64,000 nucleotides of DNA from Polydactylus sextarius (lineage: Eukaryota; Chordata; Actinopteri; Polynemidae): NCBI GenBank assembly GCA_016801845.1, contig CM028919.1, positions 9,350,001-9,414,000 of the forward strand, in the 5' to 3' direction. A model generated the notes under the pieces. That model was not told where the DNA came from and made no database searches. It saw only the letters and a list, made by a program, of their open reading frames with translations. Shown in pieces: positions 10,774-52,817 of the stretch. Numbering within the stretch: position 1 is the first letter of the stretch; every line of letters starts with the position of its first letter. The position numbers were made by a program, and so were the translations under genes.

Positions 10774-10814
10774 AGCGGAGGAGGCGGTCCTTCAATGTCG
10801 TAGTTTCCGTTATG

Positions 10815-10985
10815 AAAAAATAAATAAAAATAATAAAAACATGTTAAGGGTTGAAACAATCATAGAGAAAATAATAATGAATAATTAAAAATAAAAATAA
10901 ATAGATAAAATAAATAATAATAAAATAAAAATAAAAATGTTCTGTATTTATAAACAGAGAAAAATAAATAATCCTCCAGTTTTCA
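10815..10985. repeat. A/AATAA-rich low-complexity tract
   Basis: The plus strand is dominated by AAATAAATAAAAATAATAAAA-like runs just upstream of the TTC8 5' UTR. It shows no unit of constant length and no coding potential. Confidence 0.7.
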
Positions 10986-11325
10986 CCAAAACGAAGTTGT
11001 GTTTAAATAACTCCATAAAAATATAACAAATATTTAGATATAGCCTTTAAAAAAGTTGTTACTACTGCTACTGATACTGCTACTAGTGTAAGTGATCATT
11101 AAACAAAATAAAACAAAACAAACAAATACTAACTCATTAGACTTATGTGGGATAGTGATAATAACTAGAAGAGTCAGTATTTTTATTATTATTATTATTA
11201 TTTTGTGTTTAATGTCAAGTCATTTTACAACAACATAAGACATTTGCTGTGGTCTTATTGGTACAAAAGCAATTAACAAGTGATAGTTATATGTGCATTT
11301 TAGTTAAATAAAGAGGTAACAAATT

Positions 11326-11328
<3 letters not shown>

Positions 11329-11356
<28 letters not shown>

Positions 11357-11410
11357 GCGCGCGTGTGTGTGTGTGTGTGTGAGTGAGAGAGAGAGAGAGA
11401 GAGAGAGAGA
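11329..11410. repeat. Compound (TG)n-GGCGCGC-(GT)n-(GA)n microsatellite
   Basis: Alternating TG is interrupted once by GGCGCGC, continues as GT, then becomes a pure GA run. Alternating purine-pyrimidine DNA with CG steps can adopt Z-form, and the GA tract is a mirror repeat. It lies about 170 bp upstream of the presumed EML5 transcription start. Confidence 0.9.
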
Positions 11411-11848
11411 TCCATTATGACAAATTAGTTTATTTATTATTGTGGAATTGCTTCAGTCGTGACGTAGTTGTCCCCTCCTGTTTTTTTCCGCCTTCCCTGA
11501 GACAAGAGATCTGATTGGTCGCCGGGCTGCTCCGTCATCTTTGTGGGCGGTGCTTACTGAATAACAGTAGAGCTCCATCTTTGTAGGATTTGACAGGAGC
11601 TTTGACCTGGAGCTGAGGAGGATCGCGAGCACGGGACCGAAGAAGTACGAGCAGACACTAATAATGAACCCAACACTTTAGAAACCTGGTTCTTAAAGAG
11701 GAGACAGTGAGACTTTCATCTCACCAGACGAGCTAGTCTATTAATTTAAACGACACCTCACAAGAAAGGGGGAAAAAAAATGCCTAATTTCAGCTTCCTT
11801 CCTGGACTGGTGGAAATCCAGCGGGACTAATGGGACACACGGGCTTAA

Positions 11849-43415
<31,567 letters not shown>

Positions 43416-44740
43416 GGCTCAAACCAGGATCATCATCCTGCCTCAGACCACCCGGGCGTCTCCCTGCATGGCTCGCCAGAGTAAAGAATCAGCTAAAAGA
43501 CGCATCTCAAGAAAAAGGAGGAGGACGAACCTGGCAGCTTGTAAATGAGGAAAAAAAAAAAAAAAAAAAGCGGTGACTCGAATCACTGCCTCAAAACTAG
43601 GTGCATGCATATGTGCGAGGCTCATTTTCATCTTAGCATCAGTCCCGATTGTGAACACAGGCGGAGGGGCGTGTGGCCCTAGCTCTCACAGCATCACACA
43701 CACATCGTCATCTCTCTAACACAGTATGTGCATATCATTTCAGTGATAGATTCTTTTTTTTTTTTTTTTTTTTTTTTTTTTGTAATGAGCGAATCTGTGC
43801 ACATGTTCCAAATGGCAGTTTTGCCACTTGGCTGGCCTATGAAATTGTGTTAACTGACAATGCCATTTTTTAAAAACATGTAGCAACTGAATTAGCCTTA
43901 AATCTGAGTGTTCAACTTATGAGGGTTTGGATTCTTTCTTTTTTTTTAAGTTATTTTATTATTATTATTATTATATTGTTATTATTGTTATCTTTGTTTT
44001 ACTTTTTGGATCATGTGGTCATTTCTTTGTTCTATTTTTACTGGTAATTCCAAATCCTGTGGCCTTCCTCCTGAATGTAACATCCACTGTTATGTTCTGG
44101 ATGTCAGCATGCCAAAGCATACTATGCACTGTACACCTGACCTGGTCACTGTGTTACCCTGATGGTTCATTTATGGTTTGTTTATGTGGTTGTGTTTTTG
44201 ACTGGTTGACCTCAAACCTCCCTCGGCAGTGTTTCCCCTCATGGCATATTAACGTGTGCATACTTGTTTGAGGATCTGTATGTGGTTACTGGGTGTGCAT
44301 GGCTTACTGGAAGACAATCTGTCCGAACCAAATTCCTCAGAAAAACAAAAAGGAAACGGTTGTAAATCGATGTTTCAATGCACTGTTGCGATTCTTTCGG
44401 TCACTTTTCAGTGTGCTGCTACTGTATGATGTATTATTGTCGCATTATTTTCCATGAATATGAAAGGTGTGACTCTTTTCGACAGTAAGTTCATGTTTTG
44501 TGTAACCAGATATATATAATTGCTTAAATGGAATGTTTTATCAGAGAAAATATGAAAAGTGCATAACATTTTACTCCTTGTATTAAGACTAACTACAAAA
44601 AACAAAAAGGAAAAAAAGAAAAATGTTGCTGCATATTTTGATTTACATTACATCAGTGTAAATATCATTTGTAGATATTCTTTTTGTATATTTTTTGTGA
44701 GATGTTTCTTAAATTCCACTTTAATAAAAAAGGCAACCAT
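43416..44740 (+). other. eml5: EML5 3' UTR
   Basis: The transcript runs from the stop to the poly(A) signal at 44723. It contains a poly-A run (43550-43570), a poly-T run of about 30 nt (43751-43780) and an ATT-repeat tract (about 43953-43992). No coding frame is credible. Confidence 0.7.
44723..44728 (+). terminator. eml5: EML5 poly(A) signal
   Basis: AATAAA, embedded in TTAATAAAAAAGG, lies 1.3 kb after the stop codon and is the first canonical signal in the 3' flank. Confidence 0.6.
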
Positions 44741-45805
44741 GAACTTTGAGCTCGGAGTGAAAAATGTTCAGTGACAACATGATTCATAATGCTGAGGAAC
44801 CGATGTAATGAGATTCAAACTAACCTTTTATCAATTATCAATAAATAGAAACATTTTTCCTTGCTGCTCTTTCATCATTCTGATGTTGTCAGGAAACATT
44901 GTTGGTACTATTTTAAACTAGAATCACCACCACTGGTCGAATGTTTCTGATAAGTTATAGGAATTTCCTCATCTGTCTACCACTTGTCTCTTTGACCAAA
45001 AACAGTCATTTTAACTTGTAGTGGTGGGGAGGTGTTGCATCCTTTGCATTGGTAAACGTACCACAGTGAAACATGTAGCATTTTTGAGTTATTATGTTTT
45101 AAAGACAAAAAAACCTGTAAACATTACTTCACCAGCGATAACTGGTATGGAGGAATAAATACACAATGATACCAACATGATAACTTTAGAATAAATACAA
45201 TAAATAGACAATGTCTGATATTCACTCAATTTTATTGAAGATGAAACAAATATAACACACCTCAGCTTTTTCTTATCTTTAATCATAGCCTATATACATA
45301 TTTTACATACAAAGGCAAATCTAAGCACTCGATAAGTCACTTCAACTGAGCCTTTGTTTTGTTTAAATACTGTGAACTTTGCTGTCAGAGACTCACTATC
45401 AGCAGTCAATAATCATTACCTGTGCCTCTTATTCAGGTCAACATGTCTCTCACAATCTCACATTCAGAAAAAAGTGCAAAACATAACCTCCCAGTTTCTT
45501 TGTTGACATAAAATGTGATGTAGTTACTATCAAACTGAATCAGGAATTCTTCCAAGATGACATTATACCCTGAGTCACCAGTTTATCAGAGACATAGTCG
45601 CCATTAAAAACAAATCCATATGATTGCGCTGCAATAAATACAATATTTTATGGAGTTTGCAATGTTCAGTTTTTGGTGCATCTGCATGGTAATTGGTCAT
45701 ACTAAAGTAGGATGAAATGTTTCTAATATTTTATGGCATTTTGAAAATAAAAAACCTGATAAATTGGTAACTCAAGTTTTAAAATAATGACACAGGGAAG
45801 CTGGG
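44741..45805. other. EML5-ISCA2 tail-to-tail gap and ISCA2 3' UTR
   Basis: No coding sequence. ISCA2's 3' UTR runs leftward from 45805 to a minus-strand AATAAA (TTTATT at 45231-45236). The remaining roughly 500 bp between the two poly(A) sites shows nothing recognisable. Confidence 0.6.
45231..45236 (-). terminator. isca2: ISCA2 poly(A) signal
   Basis: TTTATT on the plus strand is AATAAA on the gene strand, about 570 bp after the ISCA2 stop codon. Confidence 0.5.
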
Positions 45806-47767
45806 TCATAGTTTGACAGAAAAGGAGCTGCCACAGGAGCAGCCGTGATCAGCTTGAGGATTCTTCAGGATTTGGAAAGTGGAGCGGATCAGCTCCTGGC
45901 TGAAGTCAAGCGTGGCTCCTTTCACAAACTCCAGACTGTCCTGGTCCACGATAACTCCAACTCCTCCCTGTTCAAACACTCTGAACACAGAAGGGATGGG
46001 AGTGATTGGCTTTAGTAAGGATATAGTGTGACTTTTAGGAAAACATGACTTGAAAGGGAGATCAAAGGCAGTTTACCTGTCATCTTCATTCCTGGTATCA
46101 TCAACAGAAAACTTGTACTGGAACCCGGAGCAGCCTCCTCCCTCCACATGTATTCTCAGGAACTGGCCCTTCTCCATGATCTCTCCAAGTCTCTGGATTA
46201 AAGGGGGGGTGGACACGAGCATGATGAATGAGATGCAAAGAGATTTTAACATACAGTGGTGTCATCTGACTACTCATTATTACATTTTAGAAATCTCTAA
46301 ATATATCGTGTTGATCACAATCACTACAACAAGTCCTGGTGCAATTACAACTACAAGTAACAAACCAAATAACGTAACATAAACTAAAAATGCAGTTGGA
46401 TATACAGTACTGTGTAAAAGTTATATGAAACGCACGTTTTGTTTTAGCAGAGCTGTAAAGACCATGCATATTTATCTGTCACTTTCTTTATGCAGATATA
46501 AAAAGAAAATACAGGAAATTTGGCTGTAAGCTGTTAGCAGAGTAAAAGGATGATATCCAAAGAGTCCCGATGAGGCAAACTAGGGCAGAATTCCCCCTCA
46601 GTGAACAATAAAGAGGGTCACGAGAGACCTAAAGCATGTTTTGGGTGGCCCCAACAAAAATAATGCTTTGTCATTATGCTTGTCACTGCAGCATCTCTTT
46701 TGGGTGAGCCAAAAGTGAAATCAGCAGCTGATCCCGAGACCCTTGTCACATCTAGATCTGCCAACAGTTTCTGGCAGACTCGATGTGTCTGTTGATGATC
46801 TGGATGTGGAACAATGACTTTGTTATCAGCTTATTCCTTGAGGTTGTTGGTCACTGAAGCACTGCTGGGGCAACAAATCTGAGGTTGACCAGTCTCAATC
46901 CAGAATAATTAGTACATTTTATGTGTTCTTTAATATTTTGTACAAATTTCCTGTATTATCTTATTATATCTGCATAAAGAAAGTGAAATAAAAATATGTA
47001 TAGTCTTTAAAGCACTGCTATAACAAAACATGTGGGGGTGCCTTTAACTTTTACACAGTACTGTGTGTGTATAAATCTGTTAAGCTATCAAATAATGTAT
47101 GATGGCTCAGCAAAGTGCATCACATTTTTGATTACTGGAGACAGCGTACATTTAGCTGTAGTTTAGTTATTGATGCAATAACAGAGGCTTGTTTACAAAA
47201 GTGTAGTGTCATAGTTTTACTGCGAAGAAGACAGAGAGTCCTGCACATTGTTGATCGCGTCATTGACATTGTTTGGGTCACCAGACCTCATCAGACACAA
47301 TAACCAGTAGTTTTGTTTTTCCTGACCTTCACACATGACTCGGTGAGATGAACTTTATCTTCAGATGAGCCGGTCGCCGACGGTTTCTCCTGGGCTGAGG
47401 CGCTACTGAAGGGTCTGAGCCCCGCTACGGGGCTTTGAATCAGCCGCTGGTTCACATTAAGGTTGTTCAAAAGAACAGATGCCCTGAAAGACAACAAGAC
47501 TGAGTTAAGATCAGATCACAGAGACTTAAAACGTTACTGACCCTGGAGGCAACTGGTTACTTAACGGCAGCGTCATAAGCTAGCTTGCTAACTGACAAAA
47601 ATACGACACGTAACTACTTTTTTACCGACACATACATTACTTAGAAGAAATTTCGATTACAGACATCTCTAACTATGTATATTATCTACAGAAAACCAAC
47701 GTTACCTGGCTAAGCTCAACGCTTTTGACTTTGACGCAGATATCATAGCTACTCTCACGAATGACAT
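45806..47767 (-). CDS. isca2: Iron-sulfur cluster assembly 2, mitochondrial
   Basis: ISCA2 is an A-type carrier acting with ISCA1 and IBA57 late in mitochondrial 4Fe-4S assembly (lipoyl synthase and respiratory complex clients). Four coding exons: 47767-47706, 47483-47327, 46192-46077, 45980-45806; 510 nt, 169 aa. The first ~50 residues ([20 protein letters not shown] and onwards) are basic, Ser/Ala-rich and lack acids, as in a mitochondrial presequence. The conserved core includes [11 protein letters not shown] with Cys94 and the C-terminal GCSCGSSF with Cys159 and Cys161, the three cluster-binding cysteines of the family. Intron 2 carries a MITE (46405-47063). The gene is head to head with NPC2, as in human. 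Confidence 0.97.
46405..47063. mobile_element. MITE with ~120-bp terminal inverted repeats
   Basis: The ends are long inverted repeats. The left (46405-46522) starts CAGTACTGTGTAAAAGTT and the right (about 46943-47063) is its reverse complement with roughly 85% visible identity. Matching inner blocks include CACTTTCTTTATGCAGATATA and ATACAGGAAATTT. The ~420-bp interior shows no transposase frame. The left flank ends in TA, but the right flank is TG-rich, so a TA target duplication is not clean. The CAGTACTGTG terminus suggests a Tc1/mariner-type non-autonomous element (inference). It lies inside ISCA2 intron 2. Confidence 0.85.
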
Positions 47768-48606
47768 CTTCCATAACAAACGTATTTTAATCCCGCCCAC
47801 TCGAGTGACGAAATAAAAAACAGAACCACATTCTTATTGGCTAAAATGAGTGTCTGTTAAAATAGACACGCCCATATTACCACAATACGGCACGTTGGTT
47901 CGTCATTTCACCTGTCAATCATTATAAATTTGGCTTGACCCGCCCATAGAACTGTTAGAGATGATGGAAAACTTTTTTACCCCTAAATTACCTGTCAGGC
48001 ACTGCTTTCACAAACTATCTACAGCTATTCTATATAATATACATATATTACGCTTAATTTCGGACTTTAGACAAGTAATTGTTCTCCTGCTGCCGTTAAG
48101 GCTCTGATATGCTGATACCTTCCCCGAGGCAGGAGCTTTGTGTCGAGGGGGGTGTTTCCTGACAGTCAAAATTCCGGGCACAAAATACATTGACTCTATA
48201 GGCGTGACTCAAATCTCGTGATACAGCGGAATAAAAACGCTACGAACAGTCCCTCCTAGATCACAGACGGAAACTGCTCACAGGTATGTATGTAGTTAAC
48301 ATATGGTGGTTTTTATACTTATTTGTACGATATTACTTGGACACTTCGCTGTGTTTGTGCTGTTCACTTTGTTGCCAATCAGTCGAAGAGCATTTGTTGA
48401 GATTTAACTTTAATTTAATCCGCGCTACACTCGGTTGTGGGAGAAACAAACAAGAAGTCATATGATTTATCAGTGTGTGTTCACCGCCTCGAGGTCTGAC
48501 TGGTACGGTAAAGTTTTATTCACTTTTTATCTGTTGTTTCATGGTCATTTCCTTATTTTATATCATCTTTAGGGGAAAAACTAGCAAAAAAAAAAAAGAC
48601 TGAAAC
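47768..48606. promoter_or_regulatory. Divergent ISCA2 / NPC2 promoter region
   Basis: The two start codons are 840 bp apart, pointing outward. An inverted CCAAT (ATTGG at 47836-47840) lies about 70 bp upstream of the ISCA2 ATG. NPC2 appears to have a non-coding first exon ending at CACAG|GTATGT (48283) and a strong acceptor (ATCTTTAG) at 48572, giving a ~290-bp 5' UTR intron. No TATA box or full CLEAR (GTCACGTGAC) site was seen. Confidence 0.6.
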
Positions 48607-49762
48607 ATGGGCGTCCAGGCTGTTTTCATCGTTTCACTTTGCTTGATTGGTTTCACCTGTGCGGTGCCGGTGAAATACATGGACTGCGGTAAGTTTCACC
48701 TCAACGTGACTCAGATTTACTTCTTTCTTGTGTATCTTATGTTTGTACATACGAATCATCGTCTAAATCCAATTTAAATGTCCCATTGTTCACTCAGTTC
48801 ACTGACTTAATTGATTGATTAATTAATTAGCACCTTTGAACATTTTGTTAAATGTCCAGATTATTTATAATGTGCATTTGCAAAGAAACAAATCCCTGTG
48901 TTTAATCTTTGTTTGACCAGGATTAAATTTGGAAATCAATACTCTTTGACAAGTAAAGTAAAGTAATGTAAAATCAGTGTTGTGCATGTGTTTACTAGAG
49001 TACACAGACGCAACTTGAAGGTTCAGAGTTGAATTGCGTCAAGTAGCTTTTGCCATCAGGCCTCTATATGAATGTGAAATATGTGAGTGGTTAGTGTGGT
49101 AATCTGCTTCCAACGATGACTAATCATACAGAATATTCAGCAATGCACTACTCCATGTTGCTTATCCTCCATGGCTTGTCCTGGTTGTTTAAAAGCATCA
49201 TATACTGTGGAAATACTTTGATGCAGTTAGACATGATCACCTACTTATGGTGACGGCAGTGATGTGTCTATATATGTTGGATGAATTGTTTTCAGATGAC
49301 TGGCTGTTTGGTCCAAAAGTTTTACTTCCCTTTTTAAGACAAAAGCTTGATTTTTATATTTTTTTAATAAGAATCTAATTTCCCCCAATAAAATAGATTT
49401 AATCTTGTTTTTTGTGTAATCAACGTCCCCAGTTCCTTTAGTAAACATCACCTGTGACTGCTAAATCTGGACTATTATTGATTTACCGACGCATGAAGCA
49501 CTGTAATAAAAATAGACTATATATCTAGTAGTGACTGTAGTAGGTTCATTTCCTTAAAGTCTACTTCTATAAAGATGATGTTCTTGTGTCATTTTTCTTC
49601 AGGTTCCTCTTCTGGAAAAGTGACCCTAGTGGACATTAACCCTTGTGCCAGTCAGCCATGCCAGCTTCACAAAGGCCAGTCCTACAGCGTTAATGTGACT
49701 TTCAACAGTGGTGAGTGGCTTGTTTATCTCTTGAATATCTCCTAGGAGTCACAATATAAATG

Positions 49763-49795
<33 letters not shown>

Positions 49796-50590
49796 GAGGG
49801 GGTGTCAATGTTTGATCTCCTGACTTCATTGTTCTTATCTCATTGTAGCTGTGGAGAGCCAGACAAGCAAAGCAGTGGTCCACGGTATCATTGCTGGAAT
49901 TCCTGTCCCCTTCCCCATTCCCGTCCCAGACGGCTGCAAGTCTGGAATCCAGTGTCCAATCCAGAAGCAGAAGAGTTATAACTACCTGAACGCTCTGCCT
50001 GTGAAGACTGAGTATCCTGCAGTAAGTGCTACATGATTTATTTATTTATTGTTTAAGCAGCAGTTAATTTAAGACATTTTTTTTCCTCATTTAATTAAGT
50101 CTGCAAATGGTTTTTGCAGCCTCTGTCCTGTAGACAGGGCTGATGATTTCCCGTTTCTATGCATCTGGTAGAAGAAGCTGGTGGTGTTTGGTTATTTGGA
50201 AGTGCCAACATTATAAACCACCTACATCAAGGTCTTTAAAATATTTAAATTCATATTTCAGAAGATGACTCTGTAATATGGTTTACTTTTGATAAGTGGT
50301 GGCAGACAAATTTGTGTGAATCAAATGTTTGCTATCATGCATTTGTCTATAACGTATATTAGAAATGACAAGGAATATAACTCATTTCTTTTTGGTTAAT
50401 TTTGTCCAACAGCTGTCGGTTAAAACACGTGTCCTTTGTCTGTTTGTTTCACTTCGTTCTTTTTACTTTCTGTTCACTGATCATTATCATTTTATTTTTT
50501 TAGATAAAGCTCGTTGTGGAATGGGAACTGAGAGACGACGATAACAAAGACCTGTTCTGCATCAAGTTTCCAGTTCAGATTGTGAGCTAA
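48607..50590 (+). CDS. npc2: NPC intracellular cholesterol transporter 2
   Basis: NPC2 is a secreted/lysosomal sterol-binding protein of the ML (MD-2-related lipid recognition) family. It hands cholesterol to NPC1 for export from lysosomes. Four coding exons: 48607-48688, 49603-49710, 49849-50021, 50504-50590; 450 nt, 149 aa. Residues 1-19 ([19 protein letters not shown]) are a signal peptide. All six family cysteines sit at the human positions: 27, 42, 47, 93, 99, 140. The N-glycosylation sequon at Asn58 (NVT) and the sterol-loop IPVPFPIP (81-88) are conserved. The length is nearly that of the human protein (151 aa). Confidence 0.98.
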
Positions 50591-51234
50591 ACCAGCAACA
50601 ATACCTCTGTATTTTCTTTTTAAAAAGGGATTCTGCTTTGTTACCTAATGATTGATTAAGATTCTTGTTAAGATCTCATTTTATTCAGTCATCAAAAGTG
50701 ATTTTTAAGATGTATTTGTTCACTAGTTTGCAAGACTTTGCCTCACACACACACACACCTCTTAAATCCTGCTGAACAAAAGGTTGAGTTTTTTTTTTTT
50801 TTTTTTTTTTTCTCTTGATCTGCCTAACGGTTGAATTAAAGAGTTGCACATATTTAACAATGCAGTTAATGTTGACTACATTCCACCATGATGCAAATGT
50901 CTTGGCTTACTGGCTGCTGTGTAGTCAGAAAAGGTACATCGTACCAAAACTTCTTTACTAAAATTTTTGTAATTTCTTACTGACTGTTCTTCGATATGGG
51001 GGAAAAAAAAAAAATTTAATTCTAATAAAGACATCTATTATGTACAAGTTGCACTGTTTGAATCTGACCTGGATAAATGTTTCAGTTGTCTGTCACAGAT
51101 TTTTTTTTTTTTTTTTTTTTTTTGCTTTCACCAGGTATTCATACTCCATATTCCCATACTCTGCTGCTAAAAAAGAAATTAAGAATTTCCTGAGAGGAGG
51201 GGAAAAAAATGAAGACTTGACATAATTCTGAGAT
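50591..51234. other. NPC2 3' UTR and NPC2-GSKIP convergent gap
   Basis: NPC2's 3' UTR extends to AATAAA at 51024-51029. It contains a CA run near 50746 and a poly-T run of about 26 nt (50788-50813). A second poly-T run (51101-51123) lies in the ~200-bp gap before GSKIP's poly(A) signal. No gene is seen. Confidence 0.7.
51024..51029 (+). terminator. npc2: NPC2 poly(A) signal
   Basis: AATAAA in TTCTAATAAAGACATC, 434 bp after the NPC2 stop codon. Confidence 0.7.
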
Positions 51235-51240
51235 TTTATT
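51235..51240 (-). terminator. gskip: GSKIP poly(A) signal
   Basis: TTTATT on the plus strand is AATAAA on the gene strand. It is about 1.07 kb after the GSKIP stop codon and 200 bp from the opposing NPC2 signal. Confidence 0.6.
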
Positions 51241-52308
51241 GGTCTGAGCGAAGTCCAGCAGCAAGGAAAAACCGCATCAATGCAAAGAGAACACGTTTTC
51301 TGAAAGTAGATTTTTTAAGATTGAAGTAGGACCAAAACCAGGTTACGTGTACAATAAACCAACATCAACTTAGAGCAGCTTAACAAGTCCTATGAATATA
51401 AAGAAAACAAACCAAGTATTTGAGAAGATCACAAAATGCTATAGTTAACCTCCACAAGAGTAGCTTCTCCTTTTACAGCATAAGTGGAATGCAAGCTTGA
51501 GATTCAATTCACTGTGCAGTATGGAGAGAAAACAATATCCAAACACAATTAACTTTAACTGATACTGAATACATTGTTAACTTATAACCTAAACTTTTTA
51601 ATAAGTTTTGTTTTACCTAAATATCCACATAAAGTAAAGCCCCACTAAACGATATATGCTTCAAAACAAAGTAAGTAAAACACTAGTTTTTTTTTTTTTT
51701 TTTTTGTACTTTTCTAACCAAACCTCAGTCATTAAGGCAACATACTCGATATGAGTTACACAGAAAGAATAAAGCTTTGGCTCTTTCACTGAGACTCCTG
51801 CTGAATGAGAGCTAGTTGAGCACATTTTTAGCAGATATCAGTCGTCGGTCACAGCTTTAGTGCAAGCGGGGTAAAAAATGGAGAAACTGAATCACTATTG
51901 ACACAACTTGCTGCTTCCCCGTCAGATCGTTTCGATGAGTACAAAAGGTGCAGAATTCCTAAACAATGTGCACAGTTACAAAGTTGTAACGTGGAAGCTA
52001 GAAGATCTTTCCACAGTTTAAGTCAATAACAAAATGTTGCAACCGTACAGCCAATCCCTAGCAGTCACTTAACGCAAGTATCAAACATGAAGTCATTCAA
52101 TGGTATGAAAATCAACAAAGCAAAGTTGATAGGGCAGGGTACCCCTTATTGTAGTGGTAGCTAGGCAGGCGGATGTCACATAGGCTATAATATTTGACCA
52201 GACTTGGTTTTTTATAGGCTCATATTCACATACAAACCAAATCGTCAGCCCCTATTTCACTTGTACAACATATGCAGCATCTTGGTCCCTTTTTTGTTTT
52301 GTTTAATT
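51241..52308 (-). other. gskip: GSKIP 3' UTR
   Basis: AT-rich transcript between the stop codon and the poly(A) signal. It contains a 17-nt poly-T tract near 51690. No other feature is recognised. Confidence 0.6.
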
Positions 52309-52814
52309 TTAACGTCCGTTTTGCTGTAACCTCTCCAGCCGTTGAAGCAGAGCGTTCCCAAAGGCTTCTCTGTAACCTGGACTCAGCGTGTCCAGCAGCG
52401 AGTAAACAGTCTCATGATACTGGTTGCTCAAATCCTCGTCCACTTGATTGAATGCATAGCCCACCACCTGTTTGGATAGAAATTAGTACTTTAATATGAA
52501 ATGTTTCGTGGTTTGGAGACTTTTAAGAGTCAACAATGAGCAACAGAACAACCGGCGTCACAGCATCTTACCCTCAGTCCTGCCTCCGTCAGCTCCAGAC
52601 AGTACCGATTTCCCTCTCTTGTTTCCACATTTATGTAGGCCACATCCAACGCACTGTTGAGACTTTGTGACACGTGCATTTCAGTGACGGCAAAGAGGAC
52701 ATCGTTGACCACTGCCTCCGCCTCCAATCTCATGTCCTTGACGTCACCGAGCTCCACACAATCCTCATCAAAAGAAGTGACGATGGACTCCTCAGGCTGG
52801 CAGTCTACCTCCAT
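52309..52814 (-). CDS. gskip: GSK3B-interacting protein
   Basis: GSKIP is a small cytosolic scaffold that binds GSK3-beta and, as an A-kinase anchoring protein, the PKA RII subunit. It restrains GSK3 in Wnt signalling. Two coding exons: 52814-52572 and 52467-52309; 402 nt, 133 aa (human 139 aa). The RII-binding helix region reads [20 protein letters not shown]. The C-terminal GSK3-interaction domain reads [20 protein letters not shown], then [20 protein letters not shown], matching the axin-like consensus. The acceptor TTCTAG lies three bases before the ATG, so the whole 5' UTR is upstream of a 2.3-kb intron. It is head to head with ATG2B, as in human. Confidence 0.97.
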
Positions 52815-52817
52815 CCC

